Numbered from the stretch's first letter, positions 47,260 through 61,751 are shown. The stretch: DNA of 64,000 bases from Carya illinoinensis (GCF_018687715.1 NC_056765.1:124001-188000), one strand, 5' to 3'. Program-made: numbers and translations. The notes: a model not told the origin generated them from the letters alone.

Positions 47260-49507
47260 ATGGAAAGCCAAGCCCTTGCCCTTGCTAAACTACGCTCATC
47301 CAGTACCCGTTTGAAGAAATTACCCAGAGACGATCTGCACGCACCAAACCCACTGAGTTCCTCTATTCAATTGTCAAAACGGAGCCCTAAATCTATCTCA
47401 GACGGGCTCCAGAAGGACACCAAAAAGGACCTGTCTCTGATTCTGCGAACGGACGCTGCTGTAGAAGGCATTGCGAGGAAAGCGAACTCGAGAAAGTATA
47501 AACAGCTGTGGCCTAAAGCTGTTTTGGAGGCCCTGGACGAGGCTATCAGAGAGAATCAATGGGAGAGTGCTCTCAAGGTTAGTGGGTTTTGTTTTTCTTG
47601 AATTTGAAATTCTCCTTTTGGCCTTTTTATTTTATTTTGGCAACACGGTTGGTGGGTCTCCTTGAGTTCGATATATTTATTTCTAATCCTAATTGTTTGG
47701 TGGTTTGTGTGTGATTGGCTTCTGTGTTTGTGGATGGAGGATATTATTTGCCTCTGTTTTCGTCCTGGTAAATTGGTAATTAAAATGTCATGTTTTAATG
47801 GGATTTTTTTTCACTTTTCTTGCGAAGGTAGTTGTCTTTTGACTCTTTTCTTTGTTTCTACCACCTCGGGTTTTATTGATACATTTCCTGTTTGTGCTAT
47901 TTGCTGCTGTTTCAAATTTTCCTTATTTTTCAACCCTCTAAATGTCTGTTCCCTTTGTCAGTTAATTTTAAACTACTTTTAGTTAAGAGTCTTTTCTTTT
48001 ATCCACTGCGACCTTGTTTTATGAGTAATCAAGAATTTTATTAGATCAAAACAATAGGTTAACTCATGTATGTGGGACATATACAAGATAGACCTAAGTA
48101 TGATTTAAACCGACACCTTAATTAAAAAAAAAAAAAAAAAGAATCTTATAAAAAAAATTATTTAAACCGACACCACGACCCATCAAAATTTGAATTGTCA
48201 GCACTGCTACTTTTTGTATGAATTCTCGTTCCCCTGTACTGTGAGACTTGTTGGAAGTTTTCAGCTGTTTCTAAAAGACCAATTCCTTATTATAGATTTT
48301 TGGATTGCTTCGTCAGCAACGTTGGTACGAGGCAAGATGCCAAACATACACAAAGTTGTTAATGATGCTTGGCAAGTGCAGTCAACCTGCGCAGGCCGGC
48401 TTGCTTTTTGAGATCATGTTATCTGAAGGGCTTAGACCTACTCTTGATGTCTATACTGCTCTTGTAAGTTCTTATGGGCAATGTGGCCTTCTTGACAAGG
48501 CTTTATCAACTCTTGAGGATATGAAATCAATCTCTGACTGCAAACCAGATATATACACGTATTCTATTCTTATTAGCTGTTGCACTAAGTTTCATCGTTT
48601 TGATCTGATTGGACGGATTCGTGCTGAGATGTCATATCTGGGGATTGAATGCAGCACTGTCACATACAATACTATTATCAACGGATACGGTAAGGGGGAA
48701 ATGTTTGAACTAATGGAGGATACACTGACGGAAATGATTGAAAGTGAAAGCTGCCTTCCTGATATTTTCACGTTAAATACTTTTGTCAGGGCTTATGGGA
48801 AATTAGGGCAGATTGAGAAAATGGAGGAGTGGTATAATGAATTCCAGTTAATGGGAATACAGCCAGACATGAAGACATTCAATATCCTGATCAAATCGTA
48901 TGGAAAAGCAGGCATGTATGAGAAGATGAGGTCAGTTATGTATTATATGGAGAAAAGATTTTTCTCTCCAACAATTGTTACTTTTAATACAGTCATCGAG
49001 GTGTTTGGAAAAGCTGGAAATATTGAAAAGATGGATACATACTTCAAGAAAATGAAGCATCAAGGAATCAAGCCGAATGCTATTACCTACTGCTCTCTTG
49101 TTAGTGCTTACAGTAAAGCTGGACATATGGTAAAAGTTGATTCGATTTTGAGGCAAGTAGAGAATTCGGATGTAAAACTAGATACTCCTTTTTATAACTG
49201 CATTATCAGTGCATATGGTCAGACTGGTGATGTGGAAAGGATGGGTGAGTTATTCTTGAAAATGAAAGATAGAGGATGCAAACCCGATAATGTCACCTTT
49301 GCTACCATGATCCAAGCCTACAATGCACAAGGCATGAATGAGGCTGCTGAAAAATTGGAGAGAAAGAGGATTGCAGTTGAAGAGAAATTTGGTATCATGC
49401 TATGCCTTATACTTTCTATCTCTGCGAGAATTTCCCCTGAATCTAGTTACTCAAACAACCTTACCTCTTTTTCTTCTGTTTCAGGCATGAATTTGATTGG
49501 ATGGTAG
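47260..49507 (+). CDS. P-class pentatricopeptide repeat protein
   Basis: Three exons, 47260-47577, 48296-49391 and 49485-49507, give 1437 bp and 478 residues with consistent phase. The first 106 residues are Ser/Lys/Arg-rich and could include an organelle transit peptide (inference). About nine to ten 35-residue PPR motifs run from roughly residue 120 to 460 (for example VTYNTIINGYGK, TFNILIKSYGKAG, ITYCSLVSAYSKAG). There is no E or DYW extension, so it is a P-class protein, probably a sequence-specific RNA-binding factor in plastid or mitochondrial RNA processing. It resembles Arabidopsis At3g53170/At3g06430-type proteins as I remember them; the exact orthologue is unproven. The last exon is only 23 bp. 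Reading through its donor would instead add 38 unrelated residues. Confidence 0.92.
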
Positions 49508-50284
49508 CATGATTTATTGTTTTGGACAGCAACTCTCACAAATGCTCAATGTTGGTCAGATCTCGGGAATGGTAATTGCTTCCTTGTAACCACCGTTATA
49601 GCAGGTCTTATTGTAAGCTTCTAGATTTACTTCCCTCTGTTTTTGGTTATCTTGTACGTTACACATATTTGCATGCTACTGTATATAGTGCCTTAAAGCA
49701 AAATACTTCTGGTAATTGAAGGATGTATGCATCAAATGGTCCAACATGGCCCAAAGGACTGGCCATTTTTTACAAGCGGGGGTGTCCAAGGTCTGTTTTG
49801 CATAAAGAACTTGCTAGTATCCTGATTGGGATTTATTCCTTTAGTTAATTGTGTAGTGAGACTGATTTCCATGTATTTAGTCTTGTGAAATTTTTTTTAT
49901 TTAATCAATTACTTTACTTTTATATGTTTATGTATCTCTCTATGTATGTATATCAGGCAATTCACAATTCCTTATGTTCTACAAGATTTATATCTTCCTC
50001 TACCACATCCTATTTCATCTGTAATAATTTCTTCCCAATTTGGAGAAAAATCCTGGGGCTATTCCTGATTTTCACTGAAAAATTATATTTAATACACTAG
50101 TTGAGATGTGTGAAGCGTACGTGCCTATATGACAACTAATTTATTGGATGCTACCGCTTTTTTGTTATCATCAATAAGTTCTTATCTAGTGATCTTACCT
50201 ACTCACATATCATTATTTTTCAGGTGACCTAATGTTAGAAGCAGGGACAAGTGGACAATCCCCACCCCTCCTCCCCAGCAGGGA

Positions 50285-50307
50285 CCCCCCCCCCCCCCCC
50301 CCCCCCC
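50285..50307. repeat. Poly-C tract (23) followed by an A-run
   Basis: Uninterrupted cytosines, then ACA and an A-run. Exact length is uncertain. Confidence 0.85.
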
Positions 50308-53300
50308 ACAAAAAAAAAAAAAAGATTTGAATATGACAAAGTTGTCGTTTACAGATACTATTGTTTTCACCTCTTCACTCCCTCATATTTTGAGGTGGGT
50401 CCTTATAATGCCACCAATTTAGCTTTGGTCTCCTGTCACTTTTTTTTTTCCCCTACTCTTGTAGACTTTGTTGCTCTTTTTTTCCAAAAAAGAAAAAAGA
50501 ATTCAAGCTATATGAAATTGAGATTTTCTTCTTATTTTATTCTCTATTTCTCTTTTTTTTTTTTTTCGGAAAAAGAAGTAATAATAAAAACTGAAGGGGA
50601 TATATGTAGAGAAAAAGGTATTACGTATATTTACTTAAACTTCTCAAATCCAAAGCACATTTAAACGTTAAAGAAGATATAGTAATTTTAAATCATTATT
50701 TTTACTGTAATGTGTATTTTTGCTTAAATTTATACACTTTTTATTCTTTTAGATTTTGTGAAATATATTTATTTAAGCTTGAAACTATATGTTTTTTCTT
50801 TAGTTCTTAATTTTGTTGTCACTTTGCTAATGGTGCTTCTAACCTGCCGAACAGCTTATTTTACCCCAAAATGGTTCCCTATATGGGGGACCTCACCGAT
50901 GAACACAGCCAAAATTCTTATTTGAATAGTCATAATATTCAACCTGATGCACCTTTATCCAGAAAATAAACGGGAAATATGCATGTGAATAATTTTCGAA
51001 TATTAGAAAAATGTTTTAATTTTAAAAATCTCTGGATAGATAGTCATTATCACTAAAATAGTACTGTCTTCATATTTTATACGCATCTCCTCTTGGTAAC
51101 CAAGTGGACTTGATTTCTAATGCAATCTTCATTTCATTGTGCAGACATATTGGCACATGAGAATGCATCACTATAGGTTAATGGTGAAAGGTAAAAAGGA
51201 CAGTGAACACATGGTGGAAATTTCATGGGGTCCCCAGAGGCATAGAAGTGAATGCATATGTGAGGAGGAATGGTTGCATCCACTGCAAGAAGGGAAAAGA
51301 ATAAAATTGCTAGAGACAATTTGCTGCAGAAATCAAGGACAAATGATTGCACCAGTGAGAAAGATGATTTGAAAGGCCATTCAGGTCGGTGCCATGAGAC
51401 CCATAATTGAACAGAAATCAAACCTTAGTGACTACAAAACTTTTGTCTTGCAAACCCAGATGATAGGAGTTATTTATTTATTTTTTAATTATTATAATTA
51501 TTATAATAGGTTTTTGCACAGTTTATTACCCCAAAAATAAAGATCAGCCCCAATTAATTATTATATTATTTGGTGCTGTGCAAGTTGTACGTACTACTTT
51601 CCTCAAGAAGTACTTTCAGTTCAACAAATTATCTCTATATGATCTTGTCTTTACGTTGCTAAAACAGGGTATTTACCTGCTAATTTCTTCAGCCTATCCT
51701 TGAACCAAGCAGCAAATATAGTCATTATTTCATCTTATGCTTTATTTTATTCTTTCTGTTGATAGGTGTGTGTGGTGTAAGGCTCTTTGCTAAATGCAGA
51801 ACTGTTGCATAAACCTTAAGATACATAATCCAAACATGCATAAGTGTAAATAATCTCTTGGGGATGTGGCTTTGGCACACATGGGCACTCTCTCTCACTT
51901 CATGCCCAACTCCAAGTCTCCAAGTAATGGCGTGGATGTGAAATTATGATTCCCATAAAGCAAAAAGTTTACCCTTCAACCTTTTAAAAATGTTTTTTTG
52001 GAGGAAACTATCCATAAAAAACAAAAATTAAAAACAGCAACTTTGTGTGAATGGAATACCGCAAATACAGCAACAGTGGGAGTAAGTATTGAAAAAAAAA
52101 AAAAAGAAAAAAAAAAGAAAAACTGGAACAAAATCATGAGTTGAAAGAGAGTATCTTTTATATTTTCCTGGTCAAAATTCCTACCCTACAGAAAATGGTA
52201 AGAAAATGAAGCTAAGCCATGGATAACCAACCCAATTAAGAAGCTTCTGATGGAGCAATCAAGAAAGTGACAAGTACTAGCGAGTGAGATCTGTTGTTAA
52301 TTCCCAATCATACTTACTTTGTGTATTCAACAACCACCATCCAAAGCTATCATTACGATCTTGAAAGTAAACCCATTTTTTTGACCAATGTTTTCTTCTC
52401 AATCCGTGAAGTCTGGGGCAAAGCAGTTGGAAGTAGTAGTGGAGGTCAAATCCAAGGACAAATTTGTATGGTATAAACCCATAAAATCTTCCTTTCTTTT
52501 ATATATATATATATAAATGTATATATTATACATATATATATGAGGTCCATTAGATTAATGCATATGAGATTGAACTTGACAATCCCCTAATCGGCATTTT
52601 CATCTTTGCGGCCTATGATTGAACCGACTTGCTTAATCCACCATAAAATTGGTTTTGGCATGAGTCACTTGACAAGACGAGAATATTGCCTTGCATGTAT
52701 CGTATCATTTGAAGTGAGATGATGAAAGGTTAATGGCCGGGGATTTTCCTTCAAAATGTCAATCTTTTTATCTTTGATTTCCCATTCCCCCAAACAGCGG
52801 CCTCTTGATACACGAAATCCCAACAAAAAAAGGACTTGCTTGCGGAATAATATCTGCTATTTCAAGCTCATGAATCATGATGTAAATGGAATCCGGGACG
52901 ATCGATGTACCTGAGTTCAAGCTTCAAACTAGGCATATATAAAAGTCATGATTAGCCCCGTTTTCATCATTTGGATGAATGTGAACTAGATTCTTGCATG
53001 TCTCCAAACGAAAGATGCCTACACTCCTGAGTTGAAAGTGAGATCATTATTTGAAAGATCGATCGATAAAGCTTAATTTGCGTGGTTAATTAGCATACGT
53101 GAGGATACTAGCTGCTGGAATTAAGATTATCGATCGGGGTTTCTTGCTAGTTTTTTAATTAATTAGTCAGAGAATTACATCTAGATCGAGTTGTAATAAT
53201 CCATATATACTTTTGAAAGTTATGGTACCTTTACGTCATTTTATTGCTTTGCGTGTTTTTTACTCCAAAATCATTCATCTAACGATGACTATATGGTATG

Positions 53301-53634
53301 AAAAACTGATCATCTAGGAAATTAAAGATCATGGAAAGGTAAAATGTAGAAAAAAAATGACATTATTTCTCAAGTTCTTTAAGTAGTACTGATCTTCTTT
53401 CCTTGATGTTATTGTATTTAATTGAAACTAGCAGCTTGTTTAGTTGGTTTGGAGCTGTGCCTTTTCACAACAATATTATAATATAGTATGTGTGAACCAT
53501 ATATGCCATTGAATATAACTTTGGTGGACTACAAATTCAATCAAAGTGACAAATCAACTGTAAACAAGGTAAAAAATTAGGTAGTAGTACTCCCAAACAT
53601 TCCCCCTTGAATCAACATAGACCTAATTACTATA

Positions 53635-53662
53635 TAGCTAGCTAGAAGCTGCTAGCTAGCTA
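53635..53662. repeat. Perfect hairpin, 11-bp arms
   Basis: TAGCTAGCTAG, loop AAGCTG, CTAGCTAGCTA. Too short for a microRNA precursor. Confidence 0.75.
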
Positions 53663-54520
53663 GGACGACTTACCTCTCTACACCTCTCCTTTTCTTCTTT
53701 TGCAATTATTGCTAGTGTTACAATCAACTTTATAAAGCATATGCCACCTATTAATTATCCTCCTCGATCCTCCTCCTCCTTTTTCTTATTTTCCTTGCTC
53801 TCTTTTTCAAGACATTAGTACCACAAGAATTATACTAAAGGCTATATATATATATATTGATTTGGAATTTTGTGCTATCATGTGTACACGTTCTCAAGAT
53901 GAGGGGAATGTTCTTATTCCTTTATTTTTATTTTTTCCCGGTTGAAGAACTGGATATGTATGCACTAACAAGGACTGGAAAACGGCATATGCGCGCATGT
54001 TAATCAACGAACAAGCAATTCAAAGATCGGAGAAAAAAGAGTTGTACTGGTTCCATGAATCAGTTCCGATCCCAGTTAGATTGATCTTATATTAGCTTAG
54101 CTAGGTAGTCATTCCATATCATTTTCAATGCAACTAGTCATCATGTCATTCAACTTGGTATAAAAGCATATATTATAGGGATTTGTATTCCCATTACCAA
54201 GTGTGAACAGTTGAACAACAAGACATAATGATCTAAAGCTAGCAGATCAGTCAAAATTAGAGAAAGGGAAATTTATGGACACTTGTTCCACTCTTTTTAA
54301 TTTATGGCAAAGAATAGCACTGCTGCAAGTTGTAGATCAGAAAGCAATAATATGAGGAATTTTGGTACCAAAACTAGTAAACAACATCTCATCATGATCG
54401 TAATATATTGGACTAAAGCATATATAATATCTTGAAGGAATTTGTGTGAGTAGTAGGCATTAATTAATGTATGGAATTTTGGGTCCCAAAAAGCAGACAT
54501 CTCTCGTTCATGCCTGTAAA

Positions 54521-54729
54521 GCGAGGCATGCATGCAAGCATGCATATTTTGGAGGAATTTTGGCTATTTGACGAATATTTGAACATATCAATGATCGATG
54601 CAACTAATTAATAAACTCAAATATCCCAAAACCTACCCCAACTTCAAACGTCGGCTCGAGAGCAGCATGCATGCATGCATGCTGCATCAACTGCTGCGTT
54701 TCTGGACCCAAGTATGTGTTTGCTTGATA

Positions 54730-54770
<41 letters not shown>

Positions 54771-54900
54771 ACTACTCTCGATCGATAATGACAATATACG
54801 ATATTATAGATAGATCAACAATAGACACACGTCCAATTCATTAGTATAAATGCATGTCGACCATTAGTGAAATTATAGTGCATTAATGCCATGCATGCAT
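54521..54900. repeat. Cluster of CATGCATG palindromes (RY-like)
   Basis: GCATGCATGCAAGCATGCAT near 54525-54545, a 24-bp perfect palindrome at 54662-54685, and CCATGCATGCAT near 54890. CATGCA is the core of RY elements bound by B3 factors, but no gene is adjacent. Confidence 0.5.
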
Positions 54901-55132
54901 CCTTTGTCTATTGAAACAGACGAAATGTCTACATATATTAATGAATGAGAAATACTTTAACTATAAAGATTACACAAAAGTAAATCTACAAACTGATATA
55001 ATTTGATATAGTACGTCAGATTATAAAGTTACTTTTAATGTAAAGTAGATCTAACGGATCATACGAAGCCACGTCAGTTTATAAATTTACTTTTGTATAA
55101 TCTCTTTTTGTTTATAACAATTCTCTTAACGA

Positions 55133-55166
<34 letters not shown>

Positions 55167-56232
55167 ACAAAAGATTTGTGATAAAGCTTCCAAATTATCA
55201 CCCTAGCTAGTACATGACTCAGCCATTTCAGGCCTTTTTTTTTTTTCGTTTTCTTTTAATGTCTGCTTAATTTGCAGGTTAGAGTTTGGCACTGATCATC
55301 CACTTTTCAAACTAGCTCCATCGATCGATTTTCTTTTTCCTTATGTTTTGGAAAGAAAGATAAAGACAGAGGACAACTTGGGGTTGTCATTTTAATTTAA
55401 CTTATCTTTCCTTACTGCAATTTTACGTGTCAGGCAGCATGGGTCATGCATTTTTTTTTTTACTAACATTTGAGTAATATTAGATATAATTTTAAGGTGT
55501 GTAAATCCCGTACATTTTCCTTTAAAAAAACAGAATCTGTTATTAAAAATAATTTTTTTTTTCTATATGAGTTTTAAATTTATTCATTTTTTTTAAATGA
55601 TTACGAATATTCACGTACTAAGATTGAAAATATTATGTCTTTTTCTGAATTATTTTGCATATAAAAAGGCATGCAAAGTTGAAAATTAGAGTGAGCCCGG
55701 CATGCTACAGTAGTTGATCTATAGCAAAACTCGTCATAAAAACATCACAGTCAAATAATATGGGGTGAGCAAATGAATAATCAAATCTAGAGGCCAGGGT
55801 TGCCAATAATTAAAGTTTATAATGGATAATTACTAATTAGGCAACTTTAAATTTTACTATGGTACAAGTAAAATGAGCTTAAATTTAAATAAATAGCCAA
55901 ACATTGCTTTTATGATTGGCAATGATGAAAATGAAAATGGCTTTTTTATAACATGATTAAAAGAACCGACCCCAAATTTTACTTTAATTAGGGGGGGTAC
56001 TCATGGTACGTAACTTGATTTGGATTGAAGTGATTATTAATATCATATATCTTTTTAACATGTACTTATGCAATCATCATCCAATGCCCCTATCTATTTA
56101 ATTTTAAGACGGAATCTCTCGGCAGTCTCCGTCAAAACAACCATTATATTTTCGCTCTATTATTTATTTTTCTTTTCTTTTTTGCCCATATTTACCATAT
56201 TTTAGCTTAATTATTCTCTCTCAAAATTGTGT

Positions 56233-56265
<33 letters not shown>

Positions 56266-56999
56266 GTAAAATTAAAAAAAATGCAAAATAATAGTTTAAT
56301 TACAATATAAGAAGATTATTTATTTGTAATAAGTTATTTTATATAAAAAATAATTATTTTCTGTTAAAATGAGTCTGTTCTTATCGTAAATAATATATCT
56401 TTATGGATAGTTATCCGTTCGAATCTCCTCAAGATTAATAAATATTTATCGAGTCATTAATTTGAAAGTCTCGTTAAATTTATCAAGATGTACGGAAGTT
56501 AGTCCAGACACACATATTAAAACAATAATGATCGATCACTAATGTTAGTAGTGTTAGGACATATCAAATCATGACATCTAGGCATGTAATCAAATTGTTG
56601 AACCAAATGTAGATCACCTCATTCGATCTTGTCGAGTACCATTTACTAGGTGTATCTTCATGAAATGAACCTCGCGAAAAGGACAACATACATCCTAGAA
56701 ACATATATATATCTATATATATATAGCCTAAATTAAAAATAAAAATAAAAAAATAAAAACAAAAGCAAAAAATTGAAAATTAAGAGAGTCGTGCCATTTT
56801 AGGGCCTACAATTATCTTTTAATTTGTCACGAAGTTAGGGCATCACATCAATAAAAAGCACGCATTGTTCATGCCATTCATTATTATTTTTTTAATGAAA
56901 TGATGCTGTTTTCTGTGTGACTAATTAATCCTTTTTTGAACAGTTCATGTCCTTTGATGGGATCATTGGATTACTACAATCAAGGTCTCTTCAATCACA

Positions 57000-57039
<40 letters not shown>

Positions 57040-57714
57040 TTTACTGCTTAATTCAACCTAATGCATTGTTGAATTTTCTTTTTCTTTTTTATTTCGTGTC
57101 GGTTGTGTTCGAGAATAAAGTTTTGACTAATTTTGATAACTTACATGCACTTGATAATGAATTTTTTCACGTGCATTTTAGATAATTTGATATTTTATTT
57201 TTTAATTTGATGATTCTTATAAACCGTTTCCACTCGTATGAATTTAATTTTAAATTTAGGCTACTTTGAACGTTGGGTTGAGTTGAATTTTTATGAATAA
57301 TAATAAATTAAATAAATATAATAAATTATATGAGATCTATCTAAAATAAATTTAAATGTATTTAAATCTTAAAATAAATTTAATATTATTTATAAGAAAT
57401 TAAAAAAATTTATAAATCTTACATGTAATCAAGTTTTGAGTTGAAATGAATTTAATAATTTAAAAAATTAAATATTTAAATATTAAATTCAATTTAAAAT
57501 TAAATTAAATTAAATTAATCTCTACTAAACGAGATTAAATCATGCTACCAAAATCAAGACCTTTTTATCACTTGAGGCAATGTACAGGGATTGAGTTTTT
57601 ATTTCATCCTCAGTGCCCAATGGTTGACAATCAATCTTAAAAGAGAAAAAAACAGTGTATTTATATAAATCACCTAGCAATATATATTCAACCATGATTA
57701 ACCTGTCATGGCTA

Positions 57715-57915
57715 TACAGCACCAGAACACCTGGCCGCCGCAAACATGTTGACACGTGTGCATAAAAGTACCGACGTGCATCCCGAGCTTTGGGTAGCAG
57801 TGCCCCCCCCCCCCCCCGGGTGGCCGTGCTCGAGTTGGTTCGTCAGCGGCTCCGCATCGCCAATTCGAAGCTTTTCACGTTCCCCAACCCCAGCCAGACC
57901 AGGCCACACGGTTTG
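57715..57915. other. Short GC-rich island with a poly-C tract
   Basis: About 200 bp clearly richer in G and C than its surroundings, with C15 at 57803-57817. The plus frame after the tract reads VAVLELVRQRLRIANSKL, but no family is recognised and no splice context supports a gene. It may be a fragment of inserted foreign sequence. Confidence 0.35.
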
Positions 57916-59130
57916 AAAAAGACCTTATCCGTTTTTTGCTTTTGCTATTGTACCCTTCCCCGTTTCGGGAAACCCATATTCCAATTCTACCCTTTATAAT
58001 GGACAAATCAATCCCTTCGTGAATATATATTTTCTTACTTCACAACTTAGCCCCTCATTTTGCCCGAAATTAATTTTTAAGTACACAATTTTAGAGTAAT
58101 ATTATATATAATATAGAAGCATCGTATAATCATTTAAAAAAAAATTATTATTAAAAAATTAATTTTTTTTATAAAATCATATATTTACTTTTTTTTTTTA
58201 AAGATTACATTGCATTTTATTTCGTCCGAGTAATACGCAGCTCCCTCCCTATTAATAACTATTCACAAGTTAATCAAAATTACAATATCTTATAAATAAT
58301 TTGAAATAATTTTCTTTTTACTGAAATTTCTCTATAAGACATTTTATTCTCTCTCTGTTTTTATTATTATTTTAAATATCATATATTTTTTTAATCCCTT
58401 TGCTAGTAAAATAAATTTAAAAAATGATTGATTTTGCAATATTACAACAGAACATTTCACTCTAGTAGTTTTCCAATAAAAAAGTATTGTTTGAGTTGAT
58501 TGCAAATAACTATTATTCGTTGAATAAAAGTGTCAACCCAATTGTTTTAATAGTTTAAAGGATGACGTTGTAAATTAATTAATAGATTAAAACAAATGTG
58601 TTGACTTGTATAATTAGTCAACTAGATTCATTTGAAAAATGATAGTCCACCACTCCCAGCAGGACTACTGCTGATATATATATATTAATTTTTTCTTTTA
58701 CTTTGAGATTAAGAAATTTTTTTTAATAATGTTATGATTTTTTAAAAATATTTAAAAATGTTAAAAAAAATACATATAAAAAAAAACCACTCATGACTAA
58801 CGGTAGCTCCCAACTGACATCCAGATCATTTTCTCAAAAGTCAAACCTCTCTTTTTTATTTATTAAAAAAGTCAATTTGAAAAGATTGTTTTTATTTTTA
58901 TTTTTTGGGTACGTACCATTGTAGTAGTGATTGTGTTTTTTATATGCTTGTGTGTGCAATATATATGAGAATGGGGGAGAGGGTTGTATCATGATATACC
59001 TTCATCGTATATTATATATCTTAAACATAAATCATAGGTTGAATTCTTAAAGTCAAACAAATGTACATTTCTCTATTTTATGGGTCGTGTAATAATTTAA
59101 TTAAAACAACAAACAATTGTTTAAATCACG

Positions 59131-59171
<41 letters not shown>

Positions 59172-61639
59172 TCAAACCTCATGACGACCATCAAATCCCA
59201 TAAAATGAAAAAGAGTTGTCATTATATATATATATGCTCGATCGTGTACTATGCCTATTGGCCGCCATTATTATTTTTGAGAAAATATTGCTAGTTATTG
59301 ATTATCTAATTATTAATCGTTTTCATGTATGTTTTATCATTATTAAAATCCCATTATTTTTTTATTTTTATATAAAGCTTTCCCCTTCGAGTGGTCTATG
59401 CTCATACATGGCTTACGAAAAAGACATCATGACTCATAATATATATGTGTTCATTGTGTCAATGCACCAAAACCAGAACTATTTCTGTGGGCGGAGGCCA
59501 ATTTTTCTAGTTATATATAAAAGTTATATCTTGGTAAAATCATCTTTTAAAGAGAGCTTCATTTAAAAATAAAAAATAAAAGAATTTATAAGTTGCTATA
59601 TACATATAAAAATTAATAAGATTCAAAAAAATACAACTTAATATCTCTTTTAAAAGCACAAATTATCATTAATTTGTAACCATAATTTTAGAAATTGTTT
59701 TATTAATAAAAACCATCAGATGATTTTTCATAAGCTCATATTTCATTCTAATATATATGTAAATTAGTTTATACAAATTTCATATAAAATCCGGATATTT
59801 TGGTGCCATATATATTAAATATATAATGCTACAATTGAGGTCTCGAATAAATCTTCTCTCTTAATAAAAGTTCTCGACTATTGTCTCATATAAAATATCA
59901 ATCTTAAATAATTATTCTAGTATTTATTTCATTGGGTGAAACTTAAAATCATACAATAAACAACTTTAGAGTCCATATCAAGAAGTTTATTATTCTCATA
60001 AGTTTAATTTTAGAATTTACCCATCAAATTAAAAGATTTTTTGGAGACAAAAAACAAAAAAGATTTTTCAGAGACAAAAAAATTAATTTTAAAATGTGTG
60101 ATATATAGAAATTATATAAAATATTGAGCCATATAAGAAAAAATTGGAAAGAAGAAATTTTATGCATATACATATTTTAGAAAATTTTAGAGAGCAATAT
60201 TTTTAGAAGGGCCAATTCTATGTTCTAAAAAAATTTGAGTAAAAAAAGGAAAAATATTGAATTATAATATAAAAAGGAGAAAAGTCAGTAAATTTCAGAG
60301 TGTACATCATGTTTCATGCTACTTAATACTTATTTGTAGATCCTCGACACCAGATTTTCATATAGAGTAATGTTAGATATAGTTATAAATTATGTAAATA
60401 TTGTGTATTTTTTTTTTTAAAATTTGTAATTTATTATTAAAAAAATTAATTTTTTCATGTAAATATTATATTTATTTACTTTTTCTAAATGAATACATAA
60501 TACTTAAGCATTATATACTAAAATATAATTTTAGTTTTACTTTGCAACGGTACGTCCATTGTTAAGCATTTAATAACATCCAATAGGAATCTGCCATGTC
60601 AGTAATCCCACACAAAAGTGCTGAGGATGAACACTATGGATGAAATCAAAATCTCTGCATTCCCTCTACACGAAAATCACTTAAGCTCAATAGAAAGTTA
60701 GGGACCGCCACAAACTTCATGCCGCCACCGCAAAATCGGTTGCCCACTGCCGCATTTTGCATCACCGAGTAGTTCCGTCACCACCAACTCAGTTAGCACT
60801 TGTTTCGTCGCCACCTATTTCATTGGCCACCAATGCGAGAGAAATACAATGCATCTTTGGTCCCTATTCTTTAGATGTTTGCAGTGACAGAGGTTGTGCC
60901 ATTCTGGTAATGGAATTGGCCCCACTGATCGAATTCATCCAGCTTTTTGTTGTTGCATTGGTCAGGCCATGGCACATAGATAATTGATCTCAGAATGGAA
61001 ATGGGCACTTGGGGATACTGATACGAGGAAAATATGCCTTTTTGATTCCTGGTAATTTTCGGGAGAGGCAAATTCTTCACTTTAAATGTTAGGAGATCCA
61101 TCACATAAGCATTACACCAAAACCAATACAATCCAATCATGACAATACACATAACAAATATTTGCCATAGGATGGACTTACTCTTACATAGATTTTATGT
61201 AAGCCAGCTCCCCAAGTTCAGGTGTAACAAAGATCCTTCAGAGTCTTGCAAGTGGACGATTATGACTGCAGGATTAAAAATCAAGATGAAGAATCTCATA
61301 GGAATTCGTAAGAGGGCTGGGCATACCAGAGGCAGAGGAGAGAGGGGAAGGGCTCTGGAGACGGGGGGTTCATCTGATCTGTGGTCACAGATATAGAAAC
61401 TATTGAAAGGCTGTTAATGGACTGAGTGGCCTAAAGATTTACTCATATCCTTTCTATACGTGTTTATGTTAATGTTTATTGTTATTATTATTATGAGGAG
61501 TAATTCAAGGGTTAAAACGTAATCTCAGTGGCACAAAATGGTCAAATTCCGCATAAACCCTCGTCCAAAGGCGAGAGAACACACTTGTTGTCCATCTCAT
61601 CCAAGCTACGCGCCAAGCCACGTCAGTAGCATCGACAAC
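57916..61639. other. AT-rich intergenic region upstream of PAO1
   Basis: No gene supported. TA microsatellite at 59133-59169. 60690-61400 is less AT-rich with short frames on both strands, but no recognisable product. Confidence 0.4.
59133..59169. repeat. TA microsatellite
   Basis: About 18 TA units. Confidence 0.85.
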
Positions 61640-61647
61640 TATATAAA
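61640..61647 (+). promoter_or_regulatory. TATA box of PAO1
   Basis: TATATAAA lies 112 bp before the PAO1 ATG. A C16 tract and CT repeats (61691-61716) lie in the presumed leader. Confidence 0.6.
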
Positions 61648-61690
61648 CGGACTCCCGCTGCTTCTGCTCCTATAGCCATCAAAATCCCAA

Positions 61691-61706
61691 CCCCCCCCCC
61701 CCCCCC
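61691..61706. repeat. Poly-C tract (16) in the PAO1 leader
   Basis: C-run followed by CTCTCTCT, 46 bp before the start codon. Confidence 0.8.
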
Positions 61707-61751
61707 TCTCTCTCTCATACACGAAAAACACTCTTTCATTCCGTTCCGTTC

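Larger units (their letters stand above)
49508..57700. other. Long intergenic region without a supported gene
   Basis: AT-rich DNA. It contains a poly-C tract at 50285-50307, several TA microsatellites (52500, 54731, 55135, 57002), a perfect hairpin at 53635-53662 and CATGCATG-rich palindromes at 54520-54900. 51130-51420 is less AT-rich and could be an untranslated or non-coding transcript, but nothing identifies it. Confidence 0.4.

Noticed and set aside
53635..53662. Hairpin as a possible microRNA precursor
   Set aside because: The stem is only 11 bp and low complexity, and no known plant microRNA sequence is present.
60757..61396. Short frames on both strands near 60.8-61.4 kb as a candidate gene
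   Set aside because: No recognisable domain, no consistent exon structure and competing frames on both strands.
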